DNA of 64,000 nt from Variovorax paradoxus (GTDB lineage: Bacteria; Pseudomonadota; Gammaproteobacteria; Burkholderiales; Burkholderiaceae_C): NCBI GenBank assembly GCA_016806145.1, contig CP063166.1:5704001-5768000 (forward strand). Reading direction: 5' to 3'. A model generated the notes under the pieces. That model worked only from the letters and a program-made list of their open reading frames with translations. It was not told the origin of the DNA and searched no databases. This document shows, in pieces, positions 17,929 through 25,588 of the stretch. The position numbers were made by a program, and so were the translations under genes. The stretch's first letter is position 1. Every line of letters begins with the position of its first letter.

Positions 17929-18288
17929 ATGGCTCGCTATGTCGACGGTTTCATCGTGCCGATTCCCGCCAAGAACGTGGAGGCCTACCGCAAGGTGGCG
18001 CGCAAGGCCGGCAAGGTCTGGATGGAGTACGGCGCGCTCGAATACGTGGAGTGCGTCTCGGACGACGTCAAGCCCGGCAAGCTGACCTCGTTCCCGCAGA
18101 GCGTGAAGCTCAAGGCCGACGAGGTGGTCGCGTTCTCGTGGATCGTCTACAAGTCGCGCAAGCACCGCGACACGGTCAACGCCAAGGTGATGGCCGACCC
18201 GCGCATCGCGGCGATGGACCCGAAGACCATGCCCTTCGATGCCAAGCGCATGATCTTCGGGGGCTTCAAGTCGATCGTCGAATTCTGA
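17929..18288 (+). CDS. DUF1428 family protein
   Basis: A 119-residue protein with the DUF1428 pattern: YVDGFIVPIPAKN at the start, then WMEYGALEYVEC, FSWIVYKSRKHRD and PFDAKRMIFGGFK. It has a dimeric alpha/beta ferredoxin-like fold (dimeric alpha/beta barrel) and no established biochemical role. The start is fixed by an AAGGAG ribosome site at 17916-17921, upstream of the ATG at 17929. It lies 64 bp after the exporter and may be cotranscribed. Confidence 0.9.
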   Translation: MARYVDGFIVPIPAKNVEAYRKVARKAGKVWMEYGALEYVECVSDDVKPGKLTSFPQSVKLKADEVVAFSWIVYKSRKHRDTVNAKVMADPRIAAMDPKTMPFDAKRMIFGGFKSIVEF

Positions 18289-18306
18289 GCGCCGCGGCGG
18301 CGGGAC

Positions 18307-19068
18307 TCAGGCCGCCACGAAGCCGTCGTAGACGAGCTTGAGCCCTGTCAGCAGCATGCCCAGGTAGACGAAGCGGTAGAACCAGGTGGCGTCGATGCGC
18401 CGCGCGATGCGGATGCCGACCCACACGCCCAGCGGCGCGAAGGGCATCAGCGCCAGCGAGGTGGCCAGCGTGCGCAGGTCGATCAGGCCCAGCCACGCAT
18501 AGGGGATCCACTTGCTGAGGTTCACCACGAAGAAGAAGTAGGCCATGGTGGCGGTGAACACCACCGGCGACAGCCGCAGCGGGATCACGTAGGCATTGAT
18601 CGGCGGCCCGCCCGCATGCGCGATGAAGCTCGTGAAGCCCGACACCGTGGTCAGCGCGGCGCCGATGCCGCGCGAGGGCAGCGGATCGTTTGGCTTGGGC
18701 GGGAACAGCACGCGCTGCGCCAGGAACAGCAGCGTGAACACGCCCACGATGCCCGCCACCGTGTGCGCCGACAGCGCACGGAACAGCAGCGTGCCGATCA
18801 CCGTGCCCAGCAGGCCGAAGGGGATCAGGAACTTCAGCAGCGAGCGGTCGAAGTCGCGCCGGAAGGCCGCGAGCCCCAGCAGGTCCATCAACAGCAGCAG
18901 CGGCATCAGGATCGCCGCGGCCTGCGGCACCGTGACCGCCAGCGCCATCAGCGGCACCGCGAGCGAGCCGAAGCCCGCGCCGAAGCCGCTCTTGCTGATG
19001 CCGAGCAGCAGCACGGCGGGAATGGCGACCGCGTAGAAGTGCGGGTCGGTGATGAGGGGGAAGACCAT
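18307..19068 (-). CDS. TSUP (TauE/SafE) family membrane transporter
   Basis: A 253-residue protein with about eight transmembrane helices and the duplicated TauE/SafE domain. Gly/Pro-rich repeats appear at GISKSGFGAGFG (about residue 23) and SGFTSFIAHAGGPP (about residue 145). Family members export or import sulfite, sulfoacetate or other organosulfur anions. It starts 19 bp downstream of a strong terminator that ends the preceding minus-strand operon, so it has its own promoter or depends on readthrough. The substrate is unknown. Confidence 0.88.
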   Translation of the reverse strand: MVFPLITDPHFYAVAIPAVLLLGISKSGFGAGFGSLAVPLMALAVTVPQAAAILMPLLLLMDLLGLAAFRRDFDRSLLKFLIPFGLLGTVIGTLLFRALSAHTVAGIVGVFTLLFLAQRVLFPPKPNDPLPSRGIGAALTTVSGFTSFIAHAGGPPINAYVIPLRLSPVVFTATMAYFFFVVNLSKWIPYAWLGLIDLRTLATSLALMPFAPLGVWVGIRIARRIDATWFYRFVYLGMLLTGLKLVYDGFVAA

Positions 19069-19086
19069 GGGCAGGGACGGCGCGCG

Positions 19087-19112
19087 AAAAAAAGCCCGTC
19101 GTCGCGACGGGC
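19087..19112 (-). terminator. Intrinsic terminator after the hydroxyquinol dioxygenase operon
   Basis: On the minus strand, 8-base arms (GCCCGTCG/CGACGGGC) with a 3-base loop are followed by seven T residues. It lies 57 bp past the stop of the NTF2-like gene and just upstream of the TSUP gene. Confidence 0.85.
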
Positions 19113-19168
19113 CCCGGCGAGCGTAGCAGGAAGGCGCGCGGGCCGCTGCGGCCCCGATTCGATCCGGC

Positions 19169-19774
19169 TCAGCGCTCGAGCGCGCCGCCCGCGAGCCAGC
19201 GCGCGCCGCGCTGGTACAGCGCCTCGACCGCCGGCCCCTTGAGCATCGGCATGTCGAGCTTCACCGTGTAGCCGATGCGCTGCTGGATGTAGGCCAGGTG
19301 GCGGTAGCCCTCGGGCAGCTCGGCCAGCTTCGCGGCATCGAGCGTCACGGTGGCGGCCGGGTCGATCGGGTCGATGCGGTCCTTCTCGTAGATCGGCTGG
19401 CGGTGCAGCAGCTTCCACTGCCCCTCGTGCAGCACCACGAAGTCGTAGAAGCGGCCGGTGCACACCACGTCGCAGGGCACGCCCTCGACCGGGCCGCGCT
19501 GCGAGATCGTCATCTTGGTCTGCACGATGGCGCGCTCGCCCGCCAGCTCGATCGCCGAGCCGCCGAGGAAGTGCAGGATGCTCACGCCCTTCGCCCAGCC
19601 CTCCTGCGTGACGCGGATGAACTCGGCGAACGGCCCCTGGAACCAGGTCGCCATCATCACGCCCTCGGGATGCCACACGGTGGCGAAGCGCTCCCAGTCG
19701 CCGGCATCGCGCCAGACGGCCCAGCGTTCGATCATGCGGCGGATCAGCAGCTCCTGCTGCAGCGTGTCGTTCAT
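19169..19774 (-). CDS. SnoaL/NTF2-like family protein
   Basis: A 201-residue protein with an N-terminal SnoaL-like (NTF2 fold) domain: LIRRMIERWAVWRDAGDWE, then WHPEGVMMATW, and FYDFVVLHEGQWKLLHRQP. About 60 further residues follow, whose function I do not recognise. It lies 26 bp downstream of the hydroxyquinol dioxygenase gene in the same operon. NTF2-like proteins in aromatic operons can be small subunits, isomerases or auxiliary factors; the role here is unknown. Confidence 0.83.
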   Translation of the reverse strand: MNDTLQQELLIRRMIERWAVWRDAGDWERFATVWHPEGVMMATWFQGPFAEFIRVTQEGWAKGVSILHFLGGSAIELAGERAIVQTKMTISQRGPVEGVPCDVVCTGRFYDFVVLHEGQWKLLHRQPIYEKDRIDPIDPAATVTLDAAKLAELPEGYRHLAYIQQRIGYTVKLDMPMLKGPAVEALYQRGARWLAGGALER

Positions 19775-19800
19775 GCCTCTGTCTCCTGGTTCGGGTGCGT

Positions 19801-20676
19801 TCAGGCCGGCTGCGCCGCGGCCCGCGGTTCGGATCGCGCCGGCGCTGCCGCCAGCGGGTTCAGCACGAAGTCGAAATCGAGCCGCCAGCGGCCGTCGGCC
19901 TGCCGCATCCACGGCGCCACCAGCGATTCGCGCACCGCGAACACCGCGTCGGAATCGAGCCACTGGTCGCCCTCGCGGAACACGTGGGTGATGAGCCGCT
20001 CGTAGCCCGGCGCCTGGATCATGAAGTGCAGGTGCGCGGGCCGCCACGGATGGCGCTTCGTGGCGTCCAGCAACTGGCCCACCGGGCCGTCGGTCGGGAT
20101 CGGGTAGGCCTCGGCCAGCACGCTGCGGAAATGCAGCGCGCCGTCGGGCCCGGTGTGCAGGCGGCCGCGGTTCTCGGCATGGCCGAGCTCGGGATGCTGC
20201 ACGTCGTAGTGCCCGCCCGCGTCGGCCTGCCACACGTCGACCACGGCACCGGCCACCGGCGCGCCGTCGAGGCCGCGCACCGTCACGCTGACGTCGCAGG
20301 GCTCGCCGGCCGCGCCGTTGGCCACGTCGTCGCCGTGCGCGTACTCGGGGGCGCCCTCGACGTAGAAGGGGCCGAACACCGTCGCTTCGGTGCAGCCCGC
20401 GGGCTTGTCGTTGTTCATCGCGATCGTGAGCATCGACAGCCCCAGCACGTCCGACAGCAGGATGAATTCCTGGCGCGTGTCGTCGCACATCTGGCCCGTG
20501 GCCGTCAGGTAGTCGATGCCCTGCTTCCACTCTTCCTCGGTCAGCTTCACCTCGCGCGCGAAGGCGTGCAGGTGCTGCACCAGGCTGGTCACGATCTCGT
20601 GCAGCCGCGGGTTCGGTGTGTCGGCGAAGCGCGCGAGCACGGCCTGGGTGATGTTGTCCTGGTTGAGATTGCGCAT
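19801..20676 (-). CDS. Intradiol ring-cleavage dioxygenase, probable hydroxyquinol 1,2-dioxygenase
   Basis: A 291-residue non-heme Fe(III) dioxygenase. The N-terminal helical dimerisation domain of the catechol/hydroxyquinol group is present, followed by TVFGPFYVEGAPEY, DVWQADAGGHYD, the Tyr-containing AEAYPIPTDGPVG stretch and the His ligands in RPAHLHFMIQAPGYERLITHVF. These supply the expected two Tyr and two His ligands. Hydroxyquinol specificity, rather than catechol, is inferred from length and from the maleylacetate reductase and resorcinol-forming enzymes nearby. The product would be maleylacetate. It is divergent from a LysR gene that probably controls it. Confidence 0.85.
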   Translation of the reverse strand: MRNLNQDNITQAVLARFADTPNPRLHEIVTSLVQHLHAFAREVKLTEEEWKQGIDYLTATGQMCDDTRQEFILLSDVLGLSMLTIAMNNDKPAGCTEATVFGPFYVEGAPEYAHGDDVANGAAGEPCDVSVTVRGLDGAPVAGAVVDVWQADAGGHYDVQHPELGHAENRGRLHTGPDGALHFRSVLAEAYPIPTDGPVGQLLDATKRHPWRPAHLHFMIQAPGYERLITHVFREGDQWLDSDAVFAVRESLVAPWMRQADGRWRLDFDFVLNPLAAAPARSEPRAAAQPA

Positions 20677-20732
20677 GGCGGCTGTCTCCATTCGTTCGAG
20701 GGGTTCGCCCGACTCTAGGCGTCGGACCGGTG

Positions 20733-20755
20733 GGCGCAAAGCATCTCGGCGCAAA
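20733..20755. promoter_or_regulatory. Direct-repeat regulatory element in the dioxygenase/LysR gap
   Basis: GGCGCAAA occurs at 20733-20740 and again at 20748-20755, with starts 15 bp apart, between the divergent dioxygenase and lysR genes. It is a plausible LysR-type binding region, but the canonical dyad form is not obvious. Confidence 0.35.
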
Positions 20756-20842
20756 TGATTTTTCCGCCCAGCGGAACGGTCGACCCACCCCCTGGGACAA
20801 AATCGCCCAGCCCGAAAAAGACGCTCGCCGGAGACACGCCCC

Positions 20843-21775
20843 ATGGACCGCTGGACCGAAATCGCCCTGCTCGTGCAGATTGCCGACGCCGGCAGCCTGA
20901 GCCGCGCCGCCGAGGCGCTGGGGCTGTCGAACGCGGCCGCGAGCCGCCACCTGAGCGCGCTCGAGGCGCGGCTGGGCGCCCGGCTGGTCGAGCGCAACAC
21001 GCGCCGGCTCTACCTGACCGACACCGGCCGCGAGTTCTGCGGCCGCGCGCGCACCATCCTGTCGGACCTCGACGATGCCGAGACGGCCGTCAACGCCACC
21101 GCGTTGCAGCCCACGGGCACGCTGCGCATCACGGCCTCGCTGTCGTTCTCGATCCACCACATCGCGCCGCTGCTGCGCGAGTACACCCAGCGCTACCCCG
21201 GCGTGAAAGTGCACGTGGAGGCGGCCAACCGCTACTTCGACCTGATCGACAACAACATCGACGTGGCGATCCGTACGCGCGAGTACGAGCCCGATTCCAA
21301 CGTGACGATCCGCCGCCTCGGCGAGACGCGGCGCATCCTCGCGGCCTCGCCGCGCTACTTCGCGCAGCACGGCTTCCCGAAGACGCTCGAAGAGCTGCAG
21401 CAGCACAAGCTCTTGATCTACACCTACGCCAACAACCCCAACGAGCTGCGCTTCACCGGCCGCGACGGCGAGGTCCGCACGGTGGCCATACAGGGGCTGC
21501 TCGAGTCGAACGACGGCCAGGTGCTGCGCGCCGCGGCGCTCGACGGCATGGGGATCCTGGTGCAGCCCACCTACATCGTCTACGACGACATCGTCGCCGG
21601 CCGGCTGGTGCCCACGCTCGACGACTGGGACCTGCCGCACCTGCGCATCAACCTCGCCTACCCGAGCCGCAAGCACCTGTCGGCCAAGGTGCGCAGCTTC
21701 ATCGACTTCATGGCGGCGCACTTCCACAAGATGGACTACGAGCGCAAGTGGACCGGGCATTTCCTGGGCCGCTGA
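20843..21775 (+). CDS. LysR-family transcriptional regulator
   Basis: A 310-residue LTTR with an N-terminal winged HTH (residues about 1-60: GSLSRAAEALGLSNAAASRHLSALE) and a periplasmic-binding-like effector domain. The ATG at 20843 is the natural start, with a GGAGA ribosome site nearby. It is divergent from the hydroxyquinol dioxygenase/NTF2-like operon and is likely its activator, responding to a pathway intermediate. The conserved segment DLIDNNIDVAIRTREYEPDSN belongs to the effector domain. Confidence 0.9.
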   Translation: MDRWTEIALLVQIADAGSLSRAAEALGLSNAAASRHLSALEARLGARLVERNTRRLYLTDTGREFCGRARTILSDLDDAETAVNATALQPTGTLRITASLSFSIHHIAPLLREYTQRYPGVKVHVEAANRYFDLIDNNIDVAIRTREYEPDSNVTIRRLGETRRILAASPRYFAQHGFPKTLEELQQHKLLIYTYANNPNELRFTGRDGEVRTVAIQGLLESNDGQVLRAAALDGMGILVQPTYIVYDDIVAGRLVPTLDDWDLPHLRINLAYPSRKHLSAKVRSFIDFMAAHFHKMDYERKWTGHFLGR

Positions 21776-21813
21776 TCCCCCGAACCCGCCCCCGCCCGGC
21801 TTTCGCGAAAAAA

Positions 21814-21829
21814 GGTGCGTAAACGCACC
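21814..21829. promoter_or_regulatory. GGTGCG-TAAA-CGCACC palindrome upstream of doxX
   Basis: Perfect 6-base arms flank a 4-base spacer, preceded by an A-rich run, about 100 bp before the doxX start. A near-copy with the same flanking A-run occurs at 24921-24935 before the DUF4148 gene. CACACTG follows 37-38 bases after the start of each copy. Shared regulation is inferred. Confidence 0.5.
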
Positions 21830-21927
21830 GACCGGCCCGCCGCCTCCTGCGCACACTGGAAACGGACCTGCCCGCATCCTGCGGGCGGGCACTGTCTTAT
21901 TCCATCCTGACCGCTCGAGGAACCGCC

Positions 21928-22392
21928 ATGAACACCCAGGCCGCCACCACGCATGCGCCGATCGCTTCGTCGTTCGCCACCCCCAACCTCGCCAGCGGCG
22001 ACGATGCCGGCAAGCTGCTGCTGCGCGTCGCCATCGGCGTGCTCGTGCTGCTGCACGGCATCTTCAAGCTCTCGGCCGGCGTCGGCTTCATCGGCGGCAT
22101 GCTGGCCAAGGCCGGCCTGCCCGGTGGCCTGGCCTACCTGGTCTACGTCGGCGAGATCGTCGCGCCGCTGCTGCTGATCGCCGGTTTCTGGACCCGCGCC
22201 GCGGCCGCCGTGATCGTGGTCAACATGCTGTTCGCCTTCGGCCTGGTGCACATGGGCGACTTCTTCGCGCTGACCAAGCAGGGCGGCTGGGCGCTCGAAC
22301 TGCAGGGCCTGTACCTGTTCGGCGCGCTCGCCGTGGTGCTGCTGGGCGCGGGCCGCTTCAGCGTAGGCGGCACGACCGGCCGCTGGAACTGA
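21928..22392 (+). CDS. DoxX-family membrane protein
   Basis: A 154-residue protein with four predicted helices. The DoxX signature LLLRVAIGVLVLLHGIFKL is at residues 31-49, and YLVYVGEIVAPLLLIAGFW is in helix 2. DoxX proteins are small inner-membrane quinone-associated or redox-associated proteins whose function is poorly defined. A second doxX gene lies inside the gamma-resorcylate operon at 26748. A GAGGAAC ribosome site precedes the ATG. Confidence 0.88.
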   Translation: MNTQAATTHAPIASSFATPNLASGDDAGKLLLRVAIGVLVLLHGIFKLSAGVGFIGGMLAKAGLPGGLAYLVYVGEIVAPLLLIAGFWTRAAAAVIVVNMLFAFGLVHMGDFFALTKQGGWALELQGLYLFGALAVVLLGAGRFSVGGTTGRWN

Positions 22393-22404
22393 TCGCGCGC
22401 AGGC

Positions 22405-23151
22405 TCAGGACGCGTCGCCGCGCACCTGGGCGACCATCCGCTCCAGTCGGCCGGCATCTTCCAGCACCAGCGCGCGGCCGTCCTTGCGCAGCACGCCGCT
22501 GCGCACCAGCGCATTGAGCTCGCGCGTGACCTGCTCGCGGTTGGTGCTGATCTGGCTGGCCAGGGCCGCATGGCGCGGCGCGGGTTCGAGCCGCGCCTGG
22601 TTGCCGTCGAAGCCGGCGCCGCGTGCCAGCCGCAGCAGTTCGGCATGCAGCCGGTTCTGCACGCCCAGGGTGCTCAGGTCGATCACGCGTTCGCTGAGCT
22701 GACGCACCAGCGCAGCCAGCCGCTGCATCACGCGCTCGGCCACCAGCGGCTCGTCGCGCAGCAGGGCCAGGAAGGCGGCACGCTCGAGGCTCGCGACCAC
22801 GCAGGGCTCGAGCGTGACCACGTCGGCCGAACGCGGCCCGCCGTCGATGGCGGCGATGTCACCGAAATGCTCGCCGGCCTCGGAATCGCGGAAGGTCACC
22901 TGGCGGCCATTGGCCGAATAGGTGGTCACGCGCACGCGGCCCGAGACCAGCAGGAACACCTCGCCCTGCTGCTCGGCGCGCAGCAGCAGCGGCTTGCCCG
23001 CGGCCACGCTGTGCCACAGGCACTGCTGCGCGAGCTGGTCGAGCCGCTGCTCGGACAGCCCCGCGAGCAGCGCGATCTGGCGCAGCGCGAGGCTGGAGCG
23101 CGGAGCGGCCGGAGCCGGGGAGGAAGACGGGGAAGGTGTGGTGGAGGCCAT
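22405..23151 (-). CDS. Crp/Fnr-family transcriptional regulator
   Basis: A 248-residue regulator with a cyclic-nucleotide-binding beta-roll (about residues 25-135; FLLVSGRVRV, GEHFGDIAAIDGGPRSADV) and a C-terminal HTH_Crp (QISTNREQVTRELNALVRSGVLRKDG). The GEHFGDIAAIDGGPRSADV segment resembles the phosphate-binding cassette of cAMP-binding members. No N-terminal Fe-S cysteine set is seen, so it is CRP-like rather than FNR-like. It is divergent from an adenylate cyclase gene across 53 bp, suggesting the two form a cAMP signalling pair. Confidence 0.88.
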   Translation of the reverse strand: MASTTPSPSSSPAPAAPRSSLALRQIALLAGLSEQRLDQLAQQCLWHSVAAGKPLLLRAEQQGEVFLLVSGRVRVTTYSANGRQVTFRDSEAGEHFGDIAAIDGGPRSADVVTLEPCVVASLERAAFLALLRDEPLVAERVMQRLAALVRQLSERVIDLSTLGVQNRLHAELLRLARGAGFDGNQARLEPAPRHAALASQISTNREQVTRELNALVRSGVLRKDGRALVLEDAGRLERMVAQVRGDAS

Positions 23152-23204
23152 GCCGGGTCGGTGGGCGCCGCGCATTATGCTCGGGTGCCCTTCCGACCCG
23201 CCGC

Positions 23205-24852
23205 ATGCACAGACGTTCCCCATCCGCCCTGAGAACGCCCACGCGGCGCAACCTGCGCTGGGCCAGCGGGATCGTGCTGATGGCCTACGTCACGCTGCAC
23301 CTGCTCAACCATGCGCTGGGCATCGCCTCCTTCGCCCGGGCCGAGGCAGTGCTCGACCAGTTACGCGCCTTCTGGCACAGCCTGCCCGGCACCCTGCTGC
23401 TGTATGGCGCCGCGCTGGCGCACCTGGCGCTGGCCGTGGTCGCGCTGTGGGAGCGGCGCACGCTGCGCATGCCGCCACTCGAGGGCCTGCGCGTGCTGCT
23501 GGGCTTCTCGCTGCCGCTGCTGCTGGCCACGCACCTGACGGCGATGCGCGGCGCCTACACCGTCTACGGCATCGAGGGCTCGTATGCCCGCGTGGTCTGG
23601 GGCCTGTGGGACCTGCCGGGCGCGAGCGCGCAGTTCGCGCTGATGCTCGCGGCCTGGGTGCATGGCTGCCTGGGCCTGCACTTCGCGCTGCGCGTGCAGC
23701 CCTGGTACCGCCGCTTCTCGCATTTGCTGCTGGCCATCGCCGTCGTGCTGCCGCTGATGGCCGCCGTGGGCTTCGTCTCGATGGGGCGCGAGTTCCAGTG
23801 GACCGGCGTGCCGCCGACGGCCGTGCCCACGGCCGAGCAGTCGCGCGCGCTCGGCACGATCGAGCGCAACATCAAGCTCTTCTATGCGCTGGCGCTGGCC
23901 GCGCTGCTGCTCGCGCGCTGGGGCCGCACGGCCTTCTACCGCTGGTCGGGCCGGCCCTCGATCGCGCTGCGCTATCCCGAGCGCACGGTGCACGTGCCGC
24001 GCGGCTGGAGCGTGCTCGAGGCCAGCCGCTCGCACGGCATCGCCCACCTGTCGGCCTGCGGCGGCCGCGCGCGCTGCTCGACCTGCCGCGTGCGCGTGAA
24101 CGGGCCGGCCGGCCACGTCGACCCGCCGGGCCGCGACGAGCAGCGCACGCTCGAACGCGTGCGCGCGCCGGCCGACGTGCGCCTGGCCTGCCTGCCAGCT
24201 GCGCCCGCGCGGCGACATCGAGGTCACGCCGCTGTTCGCGCCGCGCCCCAACAAGGGCCGGCCCGCGCCCGTGGGCAGCTTCGGTCACGAGCGCGACGTG
24301 GCGATCCTGTTCGTCGACCTGCGGCGCTGGTCGGGGCTGTCGGAGCGCCAATGGCCCTTCGACCTCGCCTACGTGCTCGACCGCTACTTCGCCACCGTCG
24401 GCGCCGCGGTGCGCGAGGCCGGCGGCGTGCCCAACCAGTTCATCGGCGACAGCGTGATGGCGATCTTCGGCCTCGAGACCGACCTCGCCACCGCCTGCCG
24501 CCAGGCGCTGCGCGCCACCGCGCTGATCGGCGAGCGCATGGACGCCTGGAGCGAGGGCTTCGAGGCGCAGTTCGGCCAGCGGCTGGACTTCGGCATGGGC
24601 CTGCACGCGGGCCGCGCCGCGGTCGGCGAGGTCGGCTACCTCGAGACCACCACCTTCACCGCGATCGGCGAGGTGGTCAACACCGCGAGCCGGCTGCAGG
24701 ACCATTCGAAGAAGGCTTCGGCGCGGCTGGTGCTCTCGCTGTTCGCGGCGCAGCAGGCCGGCGCGGCCGACACGCTCGGCGAGCCCGAGATGCTCGCGGT
24801 GCGCGGGCGCACCGAGCCGCTCGCGGTGCTGTACGCGGTGCGAACGGCCTGA
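23205..24852 (+). pseudogene. Membrane heme/[2Fe-2S]/class III adenylate cyclase, frameshifted
   Basis: Reading across one frameshift gives about 547 residues in three parts. The first is an N-terminal membrane domain with about six helices resembling the succinate dehydrogenase cytochrome b anchor (NHALGI, THLTAMRG and WVHGCLGLH carry His candidates for heme). The second is a plant-type ferredoxin domain with CGGRARCSTC and a final Cys in RLAC. The third is a class III cyclase domain (FVDLRRW, FIGDSVMAIFG, VVNTASRLQ). The frames break at 24188-24195, where CTGC is tandemly duplicated (+4 bases); removing one copy restores the reading frame exactly. This could be an inactivating mutation, phase variation or a sequencing error. 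As it stands, the first frame runs on out of phase past the cyclase domain. It is divergent from the Crp-like gene. Confidence 0.85.
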
Positions 24853-24920
24853 GCCTTCGTCCCCGTTTCTCCCCACTGCCCGTGGGGTTCACGGCCCCCG
24901 CGCGATCGATCGAAAAAAGC

Positions 24921-24935
24921 GGTGCGCAAACGCAC
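24921..24935. promoter_or_regulatory. GGTGCG-CAAA-CGCAC inverted repeat upstream of DUF4148 gene
   Basis: This is the second copy of the motif seen before doxX at 21814, again preceded by CGAAAAAA and again followed by CACACTG (24958-24964). It lies 89-103 bp upstream of the DUF4148 start. The matching spacing argues for a shared promoter architecture. Confidence 0.5.
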
Positions 24936-25023
24936 AGCGCAAACCACGATGCGGTTTCACACTGCATCCCGTGGCAACGACGAATGTCCGCCGCCCACAC
25001 AGACATCCGAAGGGACTTCCATC

Positions 25024-25485
25024 ATGAACACCAAGCAACTCATCGCCCTCTCCGCTTTCGCACTCGCAGCCGGCGCCGCCTCGGCCCAGACCGTGCCGGC
25101 CGAAGCCTGGGTGGGCGCGCCGATCGCCACCACCGGCAGCGCGCTGAGCCGCACCGACGTGCGCGCCGACCTGGACCGTTCGAAGACCGTGGCCCAGGCA
25201 CCGCAGGAAGCATGGGTCGGCAGCGAAGCCGGCGAGAACGTGGCCGCGGGCGCGCTGAGCCGCGCCGAAGTGAAGGCCGACCTCGCGCTGTGGACCCGCG
25301 CCGGCCTCAATCAGTACGCGCGCATCGACGGCATCGACAGCACCAACCCCGATTTCCGCCAACGCACGGCCGCCTACGAGCGCCTGCGCAACAGCCCGGC
25401 CTACCTGGCCGAAGTGAAGCAGCTGCAGGGCGTGCCCTCGGTGGCCAGCACGCAGCCCGCGGGCGGCGAAGCGGCCGCGAACTGA
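25024..25485 (+). CDS. DUF4148 domain secreted protein
   Basis: A 153-residue exported protein with a signal peptide (residues 1-22, ending ASA-QT). Two copies of the DUF4148-like unit, EAWVG followed by ALSR-x-x-V-x-ADL, appear at about residues 26-58 and 63-95. DUF4148 proteins are small periplasmic proteins abundant in Burkholderiales and have no known biochemical role. It is a single-gene unit ended by a strong terminator. Confidence 0.88.
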   Translation: MNTKQLIALSAFALAAGAASAQTVPAEAWVGAPIATTGSALSRTDVRADLDRSKTVAQAPQEAWVGSEAGENVAAGALSRAEVKADLALWTRAGLNQYARIDGIDSTNPDFRQRTAAYERLRNSPAYLAEVKQLQGVPSVASTQPAGGEAAAN

Positions 25486-25507
25486 GCGCCGCAACCGGAC
25501 CTCGCGC

Positions 25508-25562
25508 GAAGGGCGCGAAGGTCCCGCCAGCACGGCGGGCCCTTCGCGCCCTTCTTCTTTTG
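25508..25562 (+). terminator. Intrinsic terminator after DUF4148 gene
   Basis: Long GC-rich arms (25508-25528 and 25534-25553, about 20 paired bases with one mismatch and a 5-base loop) are followed by CTTCTTTT. It also separates this gene from the convergent maleylacetate reductase gene. Confidence 0.85.
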
Positions 25563-25588
25563 AGCTCGACGAAGAAGAAGGCGGCCGC

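Noticed and set aside
24271..24852. An independent soluble adenylate cyclase gene starting at 24271
   Set aside because: The upstream sequence in the same frame continues the ferredoxin linker back to the CTGC duplication. A frameshifted fusion explains it better, although reinitiation at the GTG cannot be excluded.
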